Of a DNA stretch of 64,000 nt, positions 59,819 to 64,000 are shown piece after piece (positions within the stretch are counted from its first letter, which is position 1; the number at the start of each line of letters is the position of its first letter). The translations under genes were made by a program, and so were the position numbers. The notes under the pieces were generated by a model. The model made no database searches. It was given only the letters and a program-made list of their open reading frames with translations, and was not told where the DNA came from. Origin of the DNA: Leptospira noguchii serovar Panama str. CZ214 (GTDB lineage: Bacteria > Spirochaetota > Leptospiria > Leptospirales > Leptospiraceae); NCBI RefSeq assembly GCF_000306255.2, contig NZ_AKWY02000033.1, forward strand, positions 50,064-114,063, given 5' to 3'.

Positions 59819-60448
59819 GTGGAAAACTATATTCAAAATCAGTTGAGTATCAATTATTTAATATGGGAACGAGAAAATAATGATCGCCATCCATTGCTTG
59901 ACAAAAACGATACATTTGAAAAAGCCCAATTATTTGCATATTTATACTCTGATAACCACGAACGTAGAGAAAAAGCTTTCTCTGCAAATTTATCTTTGAA
60001 ACTTCGTATCGGAAAGCCAAAGCCAAAAAAGTATTTAATGGTTGATCATCATTCGTTACCTCAGCCGGTAGTATCAAAAAGAATAAAGGATTTATTAGAG
60101 TTACTTTTACCAAATAAAATACATTGGGTTCCGGCGGAAATTGATACGGATAAAGAAGTATATCATTATTTTATTATGATCCCTCCAGAAATCAATTGTT
60201 TAGATTATAAAAAATCTAAACTACATCTGCAATCAGACGGGCAAATTTTTGAAGTACAAGAAATGGTATTGGATCCAGAAAAGTTAAAAACATATTCCTA
60301 TGAAGATCGTGGGATTTTCCGATTTACAGCTGGAATAACATATTATTTGATCGAGGAACAAATCGTTTCTGCAATTCAATTATTAAATCCGCTAGGAGTT
60401 CGATTTATTCCACTTGCAGATTGGAATTTTAAAACTGCATTTCATTAA
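59819..60448 (+). CDS. Imm11-type (DUF1629-like) immunity protein
   Basis: 209 aa from GTG 59819 with only a weak ribosome site. The C-terminal half shows the pattern of the Imm11/DUF1629 group: LPQPVVSKRIKDLLELLLPNKIHWVPAEID, YHYFIMIPPEINCLDYKKSK, GIFRFTAGITYYLIEEQIVSAIQLLNPLGVRFIPL. Such proteins neutralise the toxins of polymorphic and contact-dependent systems. No toxin or secretion gene is adjacent, so this would be an orphan immunity gene. Assignment is by pattern only. Confidence 0.6.
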   Translation: MENYIQNQLSINYLIWERENNDRHPLLDKNDTFEKAQLFAYLYSDNHERREKAFSANLSLKLRIGKPKPKKYLMVDHHSLPQPVVSKRIKDLLELLLPNKIHWVPAEIDTDKEVYHYFIMIPPEINCLDYKKSKLHLQSDGQIFEVQEMVLDPEKLKTYSYEDRGIFRFTAGITYYLIEEQIVSAIQLLNPLGVRFIPLADWNFKTAFH

Positions 60449-60541
60449 AACTTTAGAATCAACTTCCATATAAATAACTAAATGATCATTGATTGATGAA
60501 AATCACCTTGTAAGAGATATTATATCTTTGAAACTGGCCTA

Positions 60542-61873
60542 ATGATTTCACCGTTACGTTGGTTACTTCCTGCAAAAGCAAAACCGTTATTATCAAAAGA
60601 ATTAATAGACCAATCTTATCCTCGTTTTCGATGGAGAATTTTAGAAGCAACCTTTATCGGTTACGCGACATTTTATCTCGTAAGGAATAATTTTCCAGTT
60701 ATTTCCAAAGAAATGGGAGAAGCGCTTCGTTATAGCCAGGAACAAATTACAAATATTTTAGCGGTGACTGCGATTACATATGGGATCGGAAAATTTTTAA
60801 TGGGAATCTTATCCGATCGTAGTAATCCAAAATATTTCATGCCGTTGGGTTTAATTTTAACGGCGGTTTGTAATTTGTTTTTCGGAGCATCCAATCAATA
60901 CGAAGTTCATTTTTATCTCTGGGCACTCAACGGTTTGATGCAAGGAATGGGATGGCCTCCTTGCGGACGTTCTCTTGGTCATTGGTTTGGAGTTTCCGAA
61001 AGAGGATCTAAATTTGCAATTTGGAACATAGCGCATAACGTAGGAGGTGGTTTAGTGGGAATTGTTGCGGCTTACAGCGCTTCTTGGTGGGGCTGGAGAA
61101 ATGCGTTTTATATCCCCGCTTCGATTGCGATTGTGACTGCGATCTATCTTTTATTTCGATTGGTGGACACTCCTCAGTCGGTTGGTCTTCCTCCAATAGA
61201 AGAGTATCAAAAAGATCCAGAAAAGGAGCTAAGACTTTCTATACAAGAACAAGAAAAGGAACTTACTTTTAGGGAAATAATTCTAGGATCTGTATTAAAA
61301 AATCATTATGTTTGGACTTTTGCCTTTGCTAATTTTTTCGTTTATATAGTTCGATACGGTTTGACGGATATAGGTCCTACTTATTTAAAATTTTCTAAAG
61401 GAGCTTCTTTAGAAAAAGGTGGGATCAGCACGTTTATCTACGAATTTGCCGGAATTGCCTCTACTCTTCTTGTCGGGTGGGTTTCTGATAAATTGGGAGG
61501 TAAAAGAGGAATGGTAAGTCTATTATGTATGCTTCCTATTTTGTTTGCTTTAATCTCATTATTATTTACCCCTTTAGGTTCTCTTTGGTTGGATCTTGTG
61601 TTGTTCGGGATCATTGGTTTTTTTATCTATCCACCTGTTATGTTGTTAGGTGTTGCCGGGCTTGATTTTACTTCTAAAAAGGCTGTTGGAGCCGCTGCCG
61701 GTTTTATAGGTTTATTCGGTTATTTGGGAAGGACGATTCTTTCAAAATCGGTAGGATGGTTGAGTAAACAAACAGGATTTCATTGGGAACAACCTATGTA
61801 TTTAATGATCGGTGCAACTTTAATTGCGATTGCGTTACTCGCCATTACTTGGAATTGGAAACCCAAGACATAG
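60542..61873 (+). CDS. Organophosphate:phosphate antiporter, GlpT-like MFS protein
   Basis: 443 aa, about 12 spans. The family signature is clear: [38 protein letters not shown], and [19 protein letters not shown](S) with NVGGGLVG. A long central loop rich in Lys and Glu (residues 220-245) separates the halves. In GlpT relatives this family exchanges glycerol-3-phosphate for phosphate across the inner membrane, and here the substrate could also be a hexose-phosphate. It lies 94 bp after the Imm11-type gene and about 58 bp before ppa. Confidence 0.88.
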   Translation: MISPLRWLLPAKAKPLLSKELIDQSYPRFRWRILEATFIGYATFYLVRNNFPVISKEMGEALRYSQEQITNILAVTAITYGIGKFLMGILSDRSNPKYFMPLGLILTAVCNLFFGASNQYEVHFYLWALNGLMQGMGWPPCGRSLGHWFGVSERGSKFAIWNIAHNVGGGLVGIVAAYSASWWGWRNAFYIPASIAIVTAIYLLFRLVDTPQSVGLPPIEEYQKDPEKELRLSIQEQEKELTFREIILGSVLKNHYVWTFAFANFFVYIVRYGLTDIGPTYLKFSKGASLEKGGISTFIYEFAGIASTLLVGWVSDKLGGKRGMVSLLCMLPILFALISLLFTPLGSLWLDLVLFGIIGFFIYPPVMLLGVAGLDFTSKKAVGAAAGFIGLFGYLGRTILSKSVGWLSKQTGFHWEQPMYLMIGATLIAIALLAITWNWKPKT

Positions 61874-61930
61874 GCCAAAGTTTTTATTTTACACTTGCTT
61901 TTCCTCTGAAGATTAAAAAAGTTTTCTGTT

Positions 61931-62467
<537 letters not shown>

Positions 62468-62737
62468 AAACATCCTATAATATATGTCTTGGGGATGGCT
62501 AAATATATTAAGGAATAAAAATTGAGTATATTCTAATTTTATAAAATATATTTAAAAGGAAATGTCTTCTGAACGGAGCCAAGGTCTTCGTCCACTTTTG
62601 GAATGTTATCCTTAGAAATGTATTTGCTGAGTTTTCCGGGCAAATTTTTAGACTTCAAACAACCTGGGTTTAAACGCGTTTTGTTGGACGACTTTTAGGA
62701 AGTGAGATCTGAGTTCAGAAAAGCGTGAATTCGATAT

Positions 62738-62899
62738 AATGCGAAAGGGATCGATGCAAGGTAAATAAATTGAAACTTAAGTCGAATATCGAATTACATT
62801 TCTTTTATGCAATTTATTTACCAGAGCTGAGAGCCCGGTCCGGCTTGCCTATGGCAAGCCGGATTCGCCCAGATTTTCTTTCTCTGAATTCACATGATT
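62738..62899. repeat. Repeat family A, copy 4 (inverted)
   Basis: Reverse-oriented copy ending GAATTCACATGATT (variant of the IS982-type end). The hairpin CCGGCTTGCC-TAT-GGCAAGCCGG (62840-62862) keeps a perfect stem of 10 bp although its sequence differs from CCGGCTGC/GCAGCCGG in the other copies. GCATTTATTTACCAGAGCTGA matches the inverted GCTCTGGTCAATAAATTG block. Confidence 0.6.
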
Positions 62900-62910
62900 A
62901 AAGCGTAATT

Positions 62911-63131
62911 GCCGTGAATCGGCATAAGAATTCATTTTTCTAAAAAGTTGGGATCCGAATTTTATTGATCAATTCCTAATATGTGAGAACTCATACTGTT
63001 TAAAAATTTGTAATGTAACTTAATTTGTAGGAACTACTACAAATTGCGATTTTATGAACCAATTCTTAAATTGTTAGAAAACTGACATTTTTGGAAAACC
63101 CTTTTTCATTTTCTTATGCCGAACTCACGTT
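62911..63131. mobile_element. IS982-end MITE, copy 4
   Basis: 221 bp. The left end (GCCGTGAATCGGCATAAGAA) is degenerate; the right end CTTATGCCGAACTCACGTT is a perfect inverse of the IS982-type end. It contains the AAATTTGTAATGTAACTTAA and TGTAGGAACTACTACAAATT parts of the 92-bp unit. A 4-bp AATT separates it from the IS982-family element. Confidence 0.75.
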
Positions 63132-63191
63132 AATTAACGTGAGTTCGGCGTAAGGTGGGAAAAAAGAGAAAGATCTTGTACTCAAAAGCGC

Positions 63192-63234
63192 CAGATCCAT
63201 ATTGAACCAAACTTTCAGCAAAAAGGAGTTCAAT

Positions 63235-63243
<9 letters not shown>
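63192..63243 (+). promoter_or_regulatory. Hairpin that covers the transposase start codon
   Basis: CAGATCCATATTGAAC (63192-63207) and its exact inverse complement (63228-63243) form a perfect 16-bp stem with a 20-nt loop. The Shine-Dalgarno (AGGAG, 63224-63228) is at the loop base, and the ATG (63235-63237) is inside the stem. This would block translation on read-through transcripts. Confidence 0.75.

Positions 63244-64000
<757 letters not shown>

Overview
The window reads as chromosomal DNA of a pathogenic-clade Leptospira (L. interrogans or a close relative). This is an inference. The supports are low GC, spirochaete-type lipoboxes, a DUF1554 lipoprotein, many SpoIIE/GAF signalling proteins, IS982-family and IS3-family insertion sequences, and long AT-rich gaps full of degenerate short repeats. 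No replication origin, rRNA, prophage or CRISPR array was seen. One tRNA gene (Thr, anticodon CGU) is present.

Layout. 1-4.9 kb (+): a thiolase-like protein cut by the window edge, small hypotheticals and a SUFU-domain protein behind an 84-aa partner. 5.0-12.2 kb (-): a 30-aa Lys/Ala peptide, then a tightly packed run in the order phoB-like, phoR-like, argJ, a degenerate SpoIIE-like membrane protein and an intact SpoIIE phosphatase. 12.8-14.8 kb (-): a five-gene ECF sigma/anti-sigma operon. 15.5-18.9 kb: Nudix hydrolase and RNase D facing away from purF. 19.9-31.1 kb: PhzF, a lipoprotein split by a frameshift, a ferredoxin/quinone oxidoreductase/lipoprotein operon, small secreted proteins, an alpha/beta hydrolase, a polyferredoxin coupled to murA (Asp at the fosfomycin-binding Cys position) and lnt. 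31.2-36.5 kb is accessory: a complete IS3-family element, a two-domain DUF1554 lipoprotein and MITE clusters. 36.7-50.7 kb: core and envelope genes (icd, a dual-receiver protein, mazG, an outer-membrane protein, LOG, ankyrin, AEC transporter, tRNA-Thr, SDR). 51.4-62.5 kb: SUMF1-type protein, DEAD-box helicase, alginate-export-type porin, a DUF3052-YdeI fusion, an orphan Imm11-type protein, a GlpT-like transporter and ppa. 62.7-64 kb: MITEs abutting an IS982-family element that leaves the window.

The most unusual content lies in the gaps. At least three families of short non-coding elements recur. (1) About 100-bp elements with TAGAGTTGTTGAAAAAT ends, flanked by TA (eight copies). (2) About 160-270-bp elements bounded by AACGTGAGTTCGGCGTAAG. 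This is the same motif that begins the IS982-family element, so these are probably its non-autonomous derivatives. One copy is expanded into a 92-bp tandem array. (3) Mostly 75-300-bp elements with ends like GAGCTTGTCTCAAAA. The IS982-family transposase start codon is also buried in a perfect 16-bp hairpin.

Gene starts were moved from the longest ORF where a ribosome site, signal peptide or 4-nt overlap argued for it. All functions are assigned by reading motifs; no database search was run.
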